In this document: piece by piece, positions 11,700-24,510 of the stretch
Numbering within the stretch: the first letter of the stretch is position 1
How the letters are laid out: every line of letters begins with the position of its first letter
Assembly (NCBI GenBank): GCA_016808115.1
Contig: JAEQBH010005410.1
Location: 62,001-126,000, forward strand
Direction of reading: 5' to 3'
DNA length: 64,000 nucleotides
From: Tetrastigma voinierianum
Lineage: Eukaryota; Streptophyta; Magnoliopsida; Vitales; Vitaceae
Translations under genes and position numbers: made by a program
The notes under the pieces: model-generated
Seen by the model: only the letters and a program-made list of their open reading frames with translations
What the model was told of the DNA's origin: nothing
Database searches by the model: none

Positions 11700-13980
11700 T
11701 GCAATGAAGAAAGTATTATGTAAAATAAACTTGTCAGCATATTTGAAAATTGTTGCTTTTAATCTAAACACTTATTACAAAATATACCTTGTTTCTTTGG
11801 CTAACTAAGACTTTATCTTGTTAACCACAATGCACTAGCAGAAATATGCATGTAGCTATTAAAAACATGTACATATATCGTGTTAATTTTAAATTAAGTC
11901 GTCTCCTCCCTTTCAATATACAAACAAAATAATATATTCAAAGAAAAGCTAAAGCAACTTTACTTAGAATCAAAGATACCAAAAGATAATGTAAATCAAG
12001 TTCTATTTATAATACATACATCAAAAATAAAAACTCATGTAAACTACAGATAAATTATACAACCAAAATATTAATAACCCATGTATGTATACATCTTTAA
12101 ATGTCTCATGCAAAAACCACCTGAGTCTTTCTACCAACCTGACCAGAAATTTCAAAAAAATAAATAAACAAATGACACTAATTAATTATTAGTTGAAGAT
12201 GAAACTATGTAATAAAATCTTTAGTAACTACACAAACTTTAATCTTACCAAAATAACCTGAGATTACCAAAAATATTAGTAACACATTCAGAGTACATCT
12301 TGAATCTCCTCAGAAAAATACCATCTCGAGTCTTTCATTAACTCGATGCCTATACCAAATAAAATAAGGAAATAAAAATAATATTAACTAATTATTGATA
12401 TAAGATGAAACCCATATAATGAAACTTTAAGAACTATACAAACTTTAATCTTATCAAAATAATCGAGTCGAGAGCTTATATCGCAACGTGAATTAACCTG
12501 GATCGCAACATGTGCTCGTAATTTCAGCTTTTGGCGGAGAGTTACATTGCGATACAATATTCTAGCATCGCAATATGCGCGCGGAAGATCACAAGATCAT
12601 GAGATTATCGCGATCAGCTGGGCAAATTTTCGCACTGCCGCTAATTTTCGCACCGCCATGAATTTTTCGTATCAATAATGTACCCATTTTGTTTCTCATT
12701 TCCATAACTTTCTCATCCAAACTCGCTGGGGTAATTTTGGTACCGTTGGAAAGCTTAAAGAGTGTAGAATCCAAATATATCTAGAAATAACACTTTTGAA
12801 ATTGCGATGAAGGTAAATTTTTAAAATACTCCAACTGGTCACTTCTTTTTCCTCTCTTTCTTCTCCTAATCCTGGTTTATTCAAGCCCAAACGGAGTGAA
12901 TAAGGCGCTCCGAATTGAAAGCTTACAAGTCTCCTATCCAACAACAAGTACATTTCATCAAGGGAGGTAGCACTCTTCTCTCAACCCTTCCAATCCGAGC
13001 CCCATTGCGACATAATGTGACATTTGTCAGGGAGAGTTAGCGAAGGAAGTGGCATCTATTTCACGATGCAAACCAAGACAAAAAGGTATTGTCGCTCTTG
13101 GTCTTTCCCTGCAATACGCTTCTAGACAAATTCAAGGAGATGTTGAGTTAGATGGAAAATCAAGGCATCATATTAGGATAATAGTGGGAGGGAGATTGGG
13201 GACAATAATGTGCCGACACTAAACCCATAGAGAACATATATTTAGTAATCTCAACATAGGTTAGTTCTGACTATGGGAGAGGTAATTTGCTATGATATGA
13301 AGTAACAATCAACTTACAAAAATAAAAAGACATCCATACATCCCAAATGTTTCCTCGAATCCGAATGCCTAACACTAAGTGAGCGTCGAAGAATTCCATA
13401 ATTTGGTGAGGCCGATCATGTAGAAATCGGGCCTTCACAAGGGGGAAAAACTATGATGAACACTTTCTGAATCCATACCATAATGAAAATGAATTCGAGC
13501 TTGTGGATCTAACATGCTCCTTCTTTAAGAGAAAGACAATTGCTTATCAAAATTTATTTTCATTTATTGAAAATATGTGAATTTTTCAAATAATTGAATA
13601 CTCAAGCCAAGTCCCAAGAGATTCTCATTAGAAGAAATAGAAACATGTAAAGGACCCTTTCTTCTTATAGGTTTAAAACATGTAATTAACTAGATATTGA
13701 TTTTCCATTATATAATCAATACACAATTCACACAATTGTAATTAATTATTGAAAACATTATAGGTTAACCATCACAAAATCTACACTTTTCCTCAATGTC
13801 ATAAGAAATCCACATGAATCTAATTACAATTATATTCACATGAATCCTCTAAAATCTAGATTCAATTATATTCCCGTTTTTGATTAAAAGAGACAACATT
13901 ATCAATAATATAATTACAATGACAAATAAAAAGATGAAATATTACCATTTTTTCACCTTCAACTTAAAGAGAATATTTAC
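11700..13980. other. Interior of the small CACTA, left part, unidentified
   Basis: Up to about 12470 it is AT-rich and non-coding. At 12480-13150 repeated ATCGCAA and TTGCGATAC words and a more even base composition appear, resembling retrotransposon LTR sequence. No ends or duplications define a separate insertion. 13150-13980 has no recognisable feature. Short open frames here match nothing I know. Confidence 0.4.
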
Positions 13981-13984
13981 TTTT

Positions 13985-14965
13985 TTATTCTATATTAGAC
14001 AATTTCAAAGGAAAAAGAAAGATGTTGTAATAACACACCAGATTTGAGAGAACATGAACCATGGGCACAATTCTTTTCCAGATTCTGTCCACACATTGCT
14101 CTAATCCTGAATCGGGAGCAAAACAAATCGGCAAACCGTGGCTATTATTATAGAGCAGAAAGCAAATCAACAGATCATGTATGTCAATCAAATAGACTTA
14201 ATTTTTTATTTCACAAGATCCCAAGGAATCATGAAGATTTTAAAGCCATGAACATAGATAACCGTATCAAAATAAAATTGTTATTCAACATTCATCCCTC
14301 AAACCCTAAAAAAAGGTCAAAAGCAGCAAGGCATACGAAACAGTAGATACAAAGACGAAAAACAAAAAAGGTATGATTTTAAGGCGATTAAACAAAGCTT
14401 GGCGATATATAGAGGGAGAAAGAAAAAGGGTTAAGCTCAAGAAAGTTGCGGTGAATCTGCAACTCCATGTATGGAAGAAGAAATGGAAAAACCGTAAAAT
14501 GAAAAGGGAAGGAAGGGGCGCCAAACACATCCAAAACACACAACCCTTTAGCATCAACCCAACGACCCTCAAAATACCACTAGAATCACCTCTTACCAGC
14601 CGATGGATTCACAATGCGTAATCACCTCGTGGCTCTCCTCAACACAATCCTCATCATGGTTTTGAGAGAAAACAATTATGAACATCATCACCGTGAGATC
14701 AAATGCGAGAACAGCATGACAAAGAGAAAGCTCATTCGGGCAAAGGCATCACAAAGAGGTTTTGTCGGGCGCTATGTTTCAGTGGTGAAAAGTGGGAGAG
14801 AGGAGAGAAGAGATGTGGTAGGGCAAGAGGAATTTGGGAATGGGAGGCACATATTAGGGTTAAATTCAGAGACCGGTGATGTGAAAAAGCAGGAGGGAGG
14901 AATCACGGTCTTGAAAAAATGGGGAGGGAGAGGGAATCTTGCTCTAAAAGCCGAGATAGTGTAAT
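13985..14965 (-). other. Gene-like segment inside the small CACTA (possible capture)
   Basis: Base composition rises above the surrounding AT-rich interior. The minus strand has splice-like junctions: ...GATTCAG before GATTAGAG near 14110, and AATCTG followed by GTGTGTTATT near 14040, bracketing a possible exon of about 70 bases. Upstream, 14300-14960 reads like a pyrimidine-rich plant 5' leader. CACTA elements often carry pieces of host genes. No protein family is recognised in any frame, so capture is only an inference. Confidence 0.3.
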
Positions 14966-15828
14966 TAAATATAATCTATCCTTATAAAAATAATTTGGAC
15001 ATCATCAAAGTCCGTAAATAATATTTTAGAAACAAAATTTAAAAAAAATCAAAACTTCAATAAAAGTCCACTTAAATACCAAAATTGTTTTTTTTTTATA
15101 AAAGTAATCATTATTTAATCTTTTACAAAAACCCACTGTTTTTAAAATTAGTTATTTCAATTCAAAATTTGAGATATATAAAGCTTGGTCACATAATTTG
15201 GACTTTGGAACCCACTCTTATTTTATTCAATTCTACTTATATTTATAAATTATTTTCTTATTATTTTTAAAAATTGATTTGAGGTATTTATCTCGAAATT
15301 TTAATTTTTATTTATTCATTTGAATTGAGTCACTCATTTGTTTTTTTTTTAAACATAAAGTGCAAAAAAAAAATTATTCCTTTGAAAATCCTAAAATTGT
15401 TTTGCATCGCCCAAATTTGAAACATAGGGTCTTTATTCTATAAAAATATATAAATTTGGAAAATCAAAACATCTTATTAAGGACCCTCTTACAATTTTAT
15501 ACATATTAATTATCTGACATAATGCATTTATTCAACGGATAGAGTTTTTTAAATGCATAAAATTTAGGTAAATTATGTGTTATTATTTTTTTTCCACGCA
15601 TCTTGACATATATAAATATTAACTAATCCGCGTGACTTATAAATTTTTTGTCATGCCTTATCATCCCAAAATCATGGAACAACACAACAAGTTTTATGTG
15701 CTGTCATTATTGCTTTGAAGTGTTACATAGGTTATAATTGCTAATTTAATACACAATATTGACATATATATTGTCATAAGCTTCAAGATAATATATGTCA
15801 AGAATTGCATTTTTTTCTTGTAGTGTGA

Positions 15829-16340
15829 ATTTACTCATTATACAATAATTTTGTGTGGGTGTGGCCAGGCTTTACCGACAAATTACCTTAATAAAAATTG
15901 TGTTATGCCTTCAACAATTTACCTATAGAATAAATTCCAGCAATTTACTTAAATAATATTTTAATACTCATGAAAAACTATTTAATCAGTAAATATGACG
16001 CCAATTTTTGGTGCAAGATATTTGTTCAACTTACCTACTAATATTTACCTACAAAACTATTTAGTCGGTAAATATAGCATCAATTTTTGGTGCAAGATAT
16101 TAGCGACAATGTACCTATAATTTACCTACTATATTTATGATTCCATGATTACCTATTGAGTTTGTTGTAGGTAAACTGAGAATTTTTTTATATTTTTTTA
16201 TTTCTCATTAGTTTACCTACTGTCGTGTTTTGTAGGTAAATATACATATTTTTAAAGTATTTTTGTTAAGTAGTTAACTATTAAATTTTTTTTGTAGGTA
16301 AAATGAATATTTTAAAGAAAAATAATAAAATAATTTTATA
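15829..16340. repeat. Left subterminal repeat array of the large CACTA
   Basis: Repeated TTTACCTA / TTACCTAC and inverted GTAGGTAAA words occur in both orientations every 20-60 bases, with ATATTAGCGACAA-like spacers. In the CACTA superfamily such arrays are where the TNPA-type protein binds. The matching array is at the right end (39390-40010). Confidence 0.75.
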
Positions 16341-17693
16341 AATAATTTTTTATTTACTCATATTATTTTAGTAAATAATTCTTAAATCACTCAATTATTT
16401 TAGTAAAATGATTCAAACTTATTTGATATATTTTTCCATATCATATAAAATCATATAATTTAAAAAATCATTAAATTTTATTAATCAAAGTCTTAAAAGA
16501 TTTTTTTTTTTTTTTTTTTTTGTTTAGCTGTTTTTCTATGGAAATTACATTAGCCTCAATTCCTCTTTCTAAGACTACCAATTAGATGTGTACTTTGAGG
16601 ACCCAATAGAAGGGTAGAACCCCCACACCCGCTCATCCCGAATATCTTTCACCTCATCTCCATCTCATCCTGTGTATATCTTCCACCAAATCTCTATGCC
16701 CTGTCGTTCCCATTTATTTTTCGAGGTTTCTTACTCAACCATGATCTAGGATTCGCCTATTTCTAGGTCTCATTCTTTTGGTTTTTGAAAGTTTGGTTTC
16801 TTCTCACTTAGACTATGTTTAGATTTGTTAGAACTCAGTTTTGGAAATTTCTTTGTATGTTTTATTGTTTTTCTTGATCGAGATTTTAGGCATTCGTTTT
16901 CTCTATTTTGCTTCCCGTATTCAAGAACTGGCTGTTTTCTATCAACTAAAGCTTGGACTTTTGATTATCTTCTCACTCAAAGTTTCAAGCTTTGGACCAA
17001 AAGGTTAGATCTTTGCCTCTTCTGAGTTAATACCCACACGCCTGTGTGAATAGATGTGGAAGACATGGAGGTACCCTCACACCTATGCAAAAAAGGCCAT
17101 TGAAACTGCTTGAGCCAAGAAACAAAACTCCTCTACCTTATCGCGATTTTCTAGGTTTTGAAGTCGAGTTTCTCTCAACTTTCTCTCCATAATTTATTTG
17201 ATATTGACCACTTTTTTCTAACAGAAACATTGGTGTATCTATCAATCATCGTATTTGATTTGTTAAGGCTTTAATTCTAGTTGTTTCAATCGATGTTTGT
17301 GCTTAGATATGTTTTTCTTGTTCCCGGGTCTGCATTGCCTTTTGATCATGTTCGTTTGGTTTTGCAGACAAGGAAGAAAAAGAATTAAAATTTAGAGTCT
17401 TAGTTTAATTTCGAGATTGGTGTGTTTTGTGTTTGTGTTTTTTTTTTTTTAATTTCTAAAAGCTTAAGTACAAATAATAATTATAAGGTATCTGGAGTAT
17501 GTGCAAATGACGCGGCTTAAGACACTTTATGGTGTGCATGGAATAGAATGGAATGTGGAAACTATAATAGCTCTAGAAAATAGGAGTAAAAACCCAATGA
17601 GAATCTGGATTTAATTTTCACAAAGAATGAATTTTTGATTCAAAGACAATCTTAACACATGTAAGAACATGAATGGATTTGATTTTCATTCTA
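16341..17693 (+). other. CACTA leader region before the chromovirus
   Basis: This holds a poly-T tract at about 16500-16522, then a more balanced T/C-rich stretch to about 17450 that resembles a transcribed leader or intron ahead of the transposase genes. No protein is recognisable. The chromovirus breaks it at 17694. Confidence 0.45.
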
Positions 17694-19506
17694 TCGTAAC
17701 GCCTCTCCATCCCCCACAAATACTTAGGCGGATGACGGACGCCACACGGGACTGAAACTCATTTACCTGATTTTCTGACATTGGTGGGCCCATTTCGAAA
17801 TATAAATCCAAACTTGTATATATCGACATAACTTAAATACATGAATTCTTCAAAAATATATAACTTATAATACTACCACCGTAGTGGTGTTTAAATGTTC
17901 TCAGACATATATTCTTGAAATCTCATTTATTTGTATCAGCACAAGTTGCACTATCTCCAAAATATTACATTTACATTACAAAACACAAAAACCCAGATAT
18001 AATGGACTCCTAATGTTGTGTTGGCCCTCATGAATATTAATGCTTTGATGGTCCTCTTCAAGACTTACAAGATGAAATAATTCATGTTTATAGCTTTGAA
18101 ATGTAAACATGTACAACATATACGCCACTGTAATGGTCCTCAATTATATATATAATTCACATATCAAAATATCTAATCTCTAGAGGGAGCATAACATAAA
18201 TCTTTAATGTAAGATACCAGCAGGTGCCACCTGCCAAACGTAATTAAATTATGCCCTGATAATAGAGCTGATTACTTTGTTTCCATGCTTTAATTGGTGT
18301 CTAGTTATTACTCATAACATGATAAAATCAAGTCATCTCCAGAGAGATCCATTTAGTCGAATGAAAAGAAGATATTAAAGACAATAGGTACCAAAGGTAC
18401 TAGATAAGATCGTAATGTAGGTGCTAAAGCACAATATGTGTCTTCCACTAATGTGAGGTATCGTGAGTTACTGTAAAAGTGAGTGCCTTAATCGATTTGC
18501 AGATACCGTCGCACTAATCGCAGGTGTCTATTCATTCACCATTCGATCTCTACAAGTATTATTAAATTATAGTATTATTATCGAACTTGTTATATTATTC
18601 GTAAACGTTACGAAGCAAATATGGGCGAATAATGTCCACCCAACGACAGTTCACGAGACTAAGTGATAAGGTCTGCATGATTTTTCACAACTTTATACTT
18701 ATAATGACCCTTTCTATCACCATTATTAGGATCCTTAGTAATCCAATGATGGTTTCTTTATAATTAATAAAAAAATGATTCTGTGTGTTCTACCATAGGC
18801 GAGGCGTAAACTGTAGAGCTTTAGGCCGGCCCCACTTTAGTAACCAACCTTCTTCGCCAGTAAGTGGGTGTCAGTTGAAAACTAGAATGGGTATTTTTTT
18901 CCCCTTTTTTTACCGAAATCTTCCTTCCAACCAAACCAAAATAAATCAATCCTCAAAATCGGGATTTAAACCAACCAAAATACTTTGATAGGATTTTTCC
19001 TTACACAAACTTGCATATGAGAGATTCAGATAGTTTCATACATCAAATGAGAGATTTTCCATAATTATAGTTTGGCTACCTTGCTTTTCTTAAACCCTTC
19101 AATCTAGCTTCCTTTCTTCACTCTCTTACTTGAATAAGATCTAGATGTCTCAAAGAAAATGAAGAGAAATCACCAATGAAGGCTCCTTTTCCCTCAAAAC
19201 CGTAAGCCCTAGACTCCCAAAATCCAAAATGAGAATTTCTCCTAGTTCTAGAAGACCATGTTTGGTCTTATCCCATTTTTAGCTTAAATTTCTCCTTTTT
19301 ACTTATTAGTCCTTCTACTTCATTCTATTTGAAAATTAACTTATCATATTTCTACTTTAACATATAATCTTTTTATCTTATGTCCCTTGTGTTATTAATT
19401 GGCAAATTACCAATTTATCCTTAGTACTTAAATTTTCTAAAAATGCAATTTTACTCTATATCATACCCAAACTATAATAAACTACTAGGTATAATTGGGT
19501 GTTATA
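17694..19506 (-). repeat. 3' LTR of the chromovirus
   Basis: On the plus strand it runs from (T)CGTAACGCC to GGGTGTTATA, matching 28508-30445 throughout. Shared stretches include TTTTTTGACA-like sequence with TTGGTGGGCCC near its start, ACTACCACCGTAG, the CACTAATCGCAGGTG-type segment and TTTACCGAAATCTTCC. Terminal bases have drifted from the TG...CA consensus. Confidence 0.85.
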
Positions 19507-20780
19507 ACTCACCCCTTTAAAAGAAGAATTTCACACTAAATTATACCCGAATTGAATATTGAGCTGCGATAATGTGTCCTCATTGTCGATTCTGGTTCCC
19601 AAGTTGCTTCTTCCATACAAAGGATGTTACAAAGCACCTTTACCAAAAGAGATTCTGTTTGTTCGATGTTGTTTTACTTCACACCAAAATACTGCCTTCA
19701 TCAAAAGTGAAGTCTGACAGACTTCAGATATCTCAGACGAAAGCAATATGTGAGATTCATCATAACGGGTATCTTCGTGAAGCATTGACACATGGAACAT
19801 ATTGTATTTAATTTGGCTAACTCCTAGAGAGCAAAACCCATAAAAATATTGGTCCAATTATTTCTAAAATCTCATAAGGTCCGATAAAACCTGACTCATT
19901 TTCCTTTCTTCCAAACCTGAGTATCTTCCATGGCGATACTTCTGCCAGAAAGTTCTTGCATTCCGACTTCGTACTCTCATGTCCTTTCTTTCGGATCTAC
20001 ATAAGACTTTTTGTTTATCAACGCAACTTTAACCTTACTAAATGATTCAACTTTTTCTTTCCTGTCTTCACTATGTCAGTAGACCAATTACTTATGCTCA
20101 TTCAATTTCATTCTATACAGCAGGAGTTCTACATTTTCTTTCATACAAAGCTTCATAGGGCTCCATACAAATACTTGACTAATAACTGTTGTTATAGGCA
20201 AATTCTATAAGGAAAATACACCTATCCCAACTTCCAGGAAGATTTAGTACACAACCCTAAAGCATATATTCCAACACTTGAATCACTATTTCAGATTGTC
20301 CATCTGTTTGTGGATGGAAGGTTGTACTAAAATTTAGCCGAGTACCCGCGTTCATCAATCTTTTCCCAAAAACTGCAAGGACGCAAACTTTGATTGGCGG
20401 TTAGACACTATTGATAGTAGAATCCCATGCAAATGTAACTATTCATTCACATACAACTCCGCTTAACCGATCCATGGAATACGTCGTTTCGATCAAAGAA
20501 GTGAGCGCGACTTTTGTGAGTCTCTGCCTTACAATTACCCAAACCGATCATGTTTTCTGGGTGAAGGGAAAACCACAAAATCCATAGTAATGCCGTCCCC
20601 AATTTCCATCAGGAACCGAATGGGATTTAACAGATCGACTCGCATTTCGATGTTCAACTTTTACTACGACAAGTCAAAACATTCGATCCATACGCATTAT
20701 ATATCCTTTTTTCACCCATCTCCACCAGTACCGCTTTCGAACTCGAACATCTTATTACCTTCAGATGCATGGTGAATACT
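19507..20780 (-). pseudogene. Chromovirus integrase and chromodomain-like tail
   Basis: Integrase joins the element's DNA copy to the chromosome; the tail of chromovirus integrases helps steer them to chromatin. On the minus strand the integrase core appears near 20500-20600 as ITMDFV, a family hallmark. SIWMEPYEALYERKCRTP follows near 20115-20175. The C-terminus reads FHVSMLHEDTRYDESHIL (about 19750-19810), then QHRTNRISFGKG near 19630-19670 and EEATWEPEST near 19580-19610, the end of a chromodomain-like module. Stops and frame changes separate these blocks. Confidence 0.8.
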
Positions 20781-22440
20781 AGATTGTGGCTTCTCTATAC
20801 ATCACCCTTTTCAATACCCTGACATTCTAAGACACATATTCTTTCTCTAATACGCCTCCATCATCTTTTATGTAATAGCCGGCCTCAGTCTCCATTGTCA
20901 ATTAATCGTACTTTGTCAGTAACTTGACATCATTTTCGAAAGCATTTATTATCATCTGCTTTAAATCGTGCATAACTTCCATTGAGCTAACAAAGCTCCA
21001 TCATATAGTAAAATCTCATATGTACAATGTCAAGACACAAAACATAAATTGTTCTTCTACTTATGTTGTCACACCCCATTAGCTTTTCCGTGGTGGTAAT
21101 AAATTATGCAAATCTGTATAGTCTTTGAACAATTCTAGCTATCGACGTTGCCTCTCAAGTTCCATTCCTTATGAGTTAATGTATACTTAAGACTCTTATG
21201 ATCCGTGAAGATTCTACATTTTTCACCATATAAATAATGTCGCCATATTTTCAAAGCTAATACCACCGTTAATAACCCGCATCATGTGCTGATAATTTTC
21301 GCTTCATACGATTTCATCCTGCCTAGAGCATATGCTAATATTTTTCATCTTCCATCAACATCCTAAACCTATCTTTGAAGCATCACTATACAAAGCATAT
21401 ACTCAACCCGGAGTAGGCTGAGTCAACAATGGTGCTTCTACAAGTATTTTCTTTAACTGTTCAAAACTTGACTGGTACTTGTCATCTCATTCAAACTTCA
21501 CCCATTTTCGGAGTAACTGAGTAAGTGTAGGTGCTATGATGGAAAATCCTTTTACAAACCGTCAGTAATACCCAGCTAAACCCAAGAAACTTCTCACCTC
21601 TATTACATTTCAAGGTGGTTTCCAACTTACAATTACTCCAATATTTGGGTGTGGTCAACCTAATAATTTCGAGATATACACACATGGCCTAAGAATGACA
21701 CTTCCTTAAGCCAAAAATCACATTTACTTAGCAAACAACCTTCTCTCTCTCAGGATCTGTAACACTATCTTCAAATGATGTTCATGTTCCTGTGCATCTA
21801 AGGGTGGAATACCCTATTCATCAAGTCCATGAATGCGACCGATGCATTATTCAACCCAAATGACATTACTAAAAACTCATAATAACCATATTTGGCTCTA
21901 AAGCGCCGTGCAGGACATTAACATCTTTCACCTCGGCTCGCATAATATTCCGATCAGAAGTCTATCTTAGAAAAGACACTGGGCCTTTCTTCAACTCGAT
22001 CGAAAAGATCTTCTATTCCTGGTGAAGGGATATTTATTCTTTCATTGTTACCTTTATTTATTTGCCAATAATCAATGCACATCTATAGAGTGTCATCTTT
22101 CTTTCGACAAACAAAATCAAAGGCGCACCTTGCAGGCAGAACACTAGATCGAACGCATCCTTGTCCACACTCCCAAGTCAAGCCCTTTAACTCTTTTAAT
22201 TCAGTTGGGGCCATACGATAGGGTGCCCTAGAAATAAGAACTGTCCCAGGTAGAACTTCGATAACTAGATCTACTTCTCTCTCAGGTGGTAAACCCGGTA
22301 ATTCCTAGAGAAACACATTAGGGAATTCCTTTATCATTGAATATTTCTTAGATTTCCATATGTTCTCTCGATTCAAGTACCAAAGCCAAAGGATCTGGCA
22401 ACCTTTCTAAGAAAACGTTGGGGTTGTATAGCGGAGATTG
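20781..22440 (-). pseudogene. Chromovirus reverse transcriptase / RNase H
   Basis: This part copies the element RNA into DNA. On the minus strand, near 22070-22110, FVRKKDDT and MCIDY correspond to the family's FVKKKDG...CIDYRQLN block. FGLNNASVAFMDLMNR at about 21810-21860 is the conserved PFGLTNAP..FMDLMN motif. RNase H-like sequence follows leftwards to about 20900. Many frameshifts; no continuous frame exceeds a few dozen residues. Confidence 0.78.
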
Positions 22441-22497
22441 CATTTGACACCAGCCGATCAAATACCATGCAACGCCATTTTTAATGTGTCAAAACAT

Positions 22498-22728
22498 TTA
22501 AGCAAAGATCATTTTCTTATCACAATCAACTATAGCCCAATATTTGGATAACCAATCCATTCCCAAAATCAAATCAAACTCATGAAAAGGCAAAGTAATC
22601 AAATCAACAGAAAACTCTCTATCATGGACCATTAAAGGACAGTTCTTATACACTCGATTGACTTTAACACTATGCCCCAGGGGACTGGTAGCATGCATGT
22701 CATATGCTAAGGGTTCTAATGATAGCAA
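22498..22728 (-). pseudogene. Chromovirus aspartic protease region
   Basis: The protease cuts the Gag-Pol polyprotein. A 76-residue open segment contains HSVKVNRVYKNCPLMV, then FSVDLITLPFHEFDLILGMDW and LSKYWAIVDC, the standard C-terminal half of the plant Ty3/Gypsy protease leading into the reverse transcriptase. The catalytic D-S/T-G part would lie just upstream (22730-22800) and is degraded. Confidence 0.85.
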
Positions 22729-22799
22729 TTTATCACCAACACTTAGATCGGCATATAAGAACGGTAGAACCCGAATCTACCAGCATTCAAGCCATTATT

Positions 22800-23707
22800 A
22801 TAAATAATGAAATTACCTGTGATAACCCCTGGTGAATCCTGATCCTCACGAGCTCTCATAACATAAGCTCGGGCCGAGGTTGCAGTAGTAGGGCGATTTA
22901 CTGTCTCTAAAGCAATACCTCTTCCTTGTTGTCCTGAACTACCTTGCCCTCTACCTCTATCACGAGTTGATGGAGGCTACTGATCCCTCCCGCTACTTCC
23001 CCTGAGGATTTCTAGAACTCCTGTGATCCTCGCAAACGTCAATATAAAGTGGTATGTGCTCCCACATCCCGAAACAACCTTGCTATCATTTCCACAAGTA
23101 CCAAAATGATTTTTGTGATAACAAAGTGGTAGATTCAGGTCTTTCTCTTCTTGTCCGAAGTGAAATGCTCTACTGAACTCTATGTCATAGACCTTGTCTC
23201 CTACCCTTTGTAGTCAAACATGTATCTAGTCCACTTTAAGACTCTAAGACTTTTATCGGAAGATGAACCACCTCTAGAGAACTTTCTCTGGCGATTTTTT
23301 TCCTGATTCTTCATTTCGGATTTCTCAATTTTCATAGCCGCTTGGACCAGCTGATAGAAATTCACCACTTGCAATGATGTAACAGCTGAGATAAATCTTT
23401 ATAGACTCCTTGTGTAAGCCATCCTCAAACAACCCACATCGAAAGTTTTTATAAGCACTAGTTCGTGCATACTTACCTTAAGGTGGCTAAATTCTTCTCA
23501 TACTCCGCCACCGTCGATTCCCTGCTTCAGCATTCAGGAATTACTCTAATTTAGCCCCCTCTTTATATAGTCATCAATGACATACTTTGTCTAAGACTCT
23601 TGACAAATAAAGTCCCATGAAATTGTATCCGAAGCAAAGTGATTTTTAAGACTAACTTCCACCAATCACAAGTCAGTGACTCGGCAGCCAGCTGAGATTG
23701 CACATTT
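22800..23707 (-). pseudogene. Chromovirus gag, 3' part
   Basis: The minus strand carries a degraded gag. A knuckle-like stretch near 23080-23150 reads CYHKNHFGTCGND, a broken zinc-knuckle region followed by Ser/Gly/Arg-rich sequence towards the protease. The capsid part is cut at 23707 by a solo LTR and resumes at 28071. Confidence 0.6.
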
Positions 23708-24413
23708 TGTAACATCACAAATTATACCCTAGTAGTTTATTACATGTTTAGGGTGTAGTATAAGGAAATTTTGCATCTTTCGAAAATTGAAGTACTAAGG
23801 TTAAAATGGTAAGATTTGACATTAAGGACCCAAAGGTCATAATTCAAGAAGATAATATGTTATTATAAGAATTGGATAAGTTGATGTGTAAATGGAATGA
23901 AATTGAAGGACTAAAATGCAAAAGGAGAAATGAAAGTCCAAATTATGATAAGCCAAACATGGCCTTAAGCCCAAAATTGGGATGCTACTCAAACATGGTC
24001 TTGTAGATGAGGAGTTTTCCTATCGGCTAGCAGATTTACTGCCTTTGGGGGAGAATGTTGGTTTCGAGGTCGTAGTTCTCCATTTCTCGTGTTCCTTGTT
24101 CAAGGGAAGAAAAGAAGAAGTTTGGTTCAAGTCTTTGAAGATCAAGGTATGAAAATTCTCATTTGATGTTAGGAAATTAACCTTGTAAACCCGAGAAAAT
24201 GCAATTTTTTCTAAAAGGGCAAATGGTAATTTACCTTTGTAAGACAAAGTTGAAAACTGAAATTTTCTATGCTTCGATGACGAAATGAATCTCACCGTTG
24301 AATCATCTCGCAAACTCTAGTTACCCAAATTTCCACCCTCGTTTGATCCCGGATATGGAACCCCCATTTTTTTTCGAGGACGGCAGCTTCAAGTGACACA
24401 TGCGTTATAGGAG

Positions 24414-24437
24414 TGACACATGACAAGCCATGTGTCA
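24414..24437. promoter_or_regulatory. CACATG palindrome upstream of the LTR TATA box
   Basis: TGACACATG, 6 bases, CATGTGTCA: a perfect 9-bp inverted repeat. Related GACACATG words recur nearby and in the other family-A LTRs. Its position about 65 bp before the TATA box suggests a transcription-factor site in U3. Confidence 0.4.
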
Positions 24438-24501
24438 AAATGCATGTCCTTCTAAGACACAATGCAAGCCATGTGTCAACATGCAACGGTTTTGAATTGT
24501 G

Positions 24502-24510
24502 TATAAATAG
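24502..24510 (+). promoter_or_regulatory. TATA box of the family-A LTR
   Basis: TATAAATAG follows the CACATG repeats and precedes the purine-rich transcribed-type stretch, the expected LTR promoter layout. Confidence 0.6.

Larger units (their letters stand above)
11367..15825. mobile_element. Small CACTA element nested in the tip of the large one
   Basis: It begins CACTATAAGAAAAAA and ends TTTTTTTCTTGTAGTG, an inverted match, and is flanked by the exact 3-bp duplication TGA (11364-11366 and 15826-15828). Subterminal repeats are a different word from the host's: TGACATATA / TATATGTCA, concentrated at about 11400-11680 and 15600-15800. No transposase is recognisable in its 4.5 kb, so it was non-autonomous. 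It landed 32 bp inside the left end of the larger CACTA element. Confidence 0.88.
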
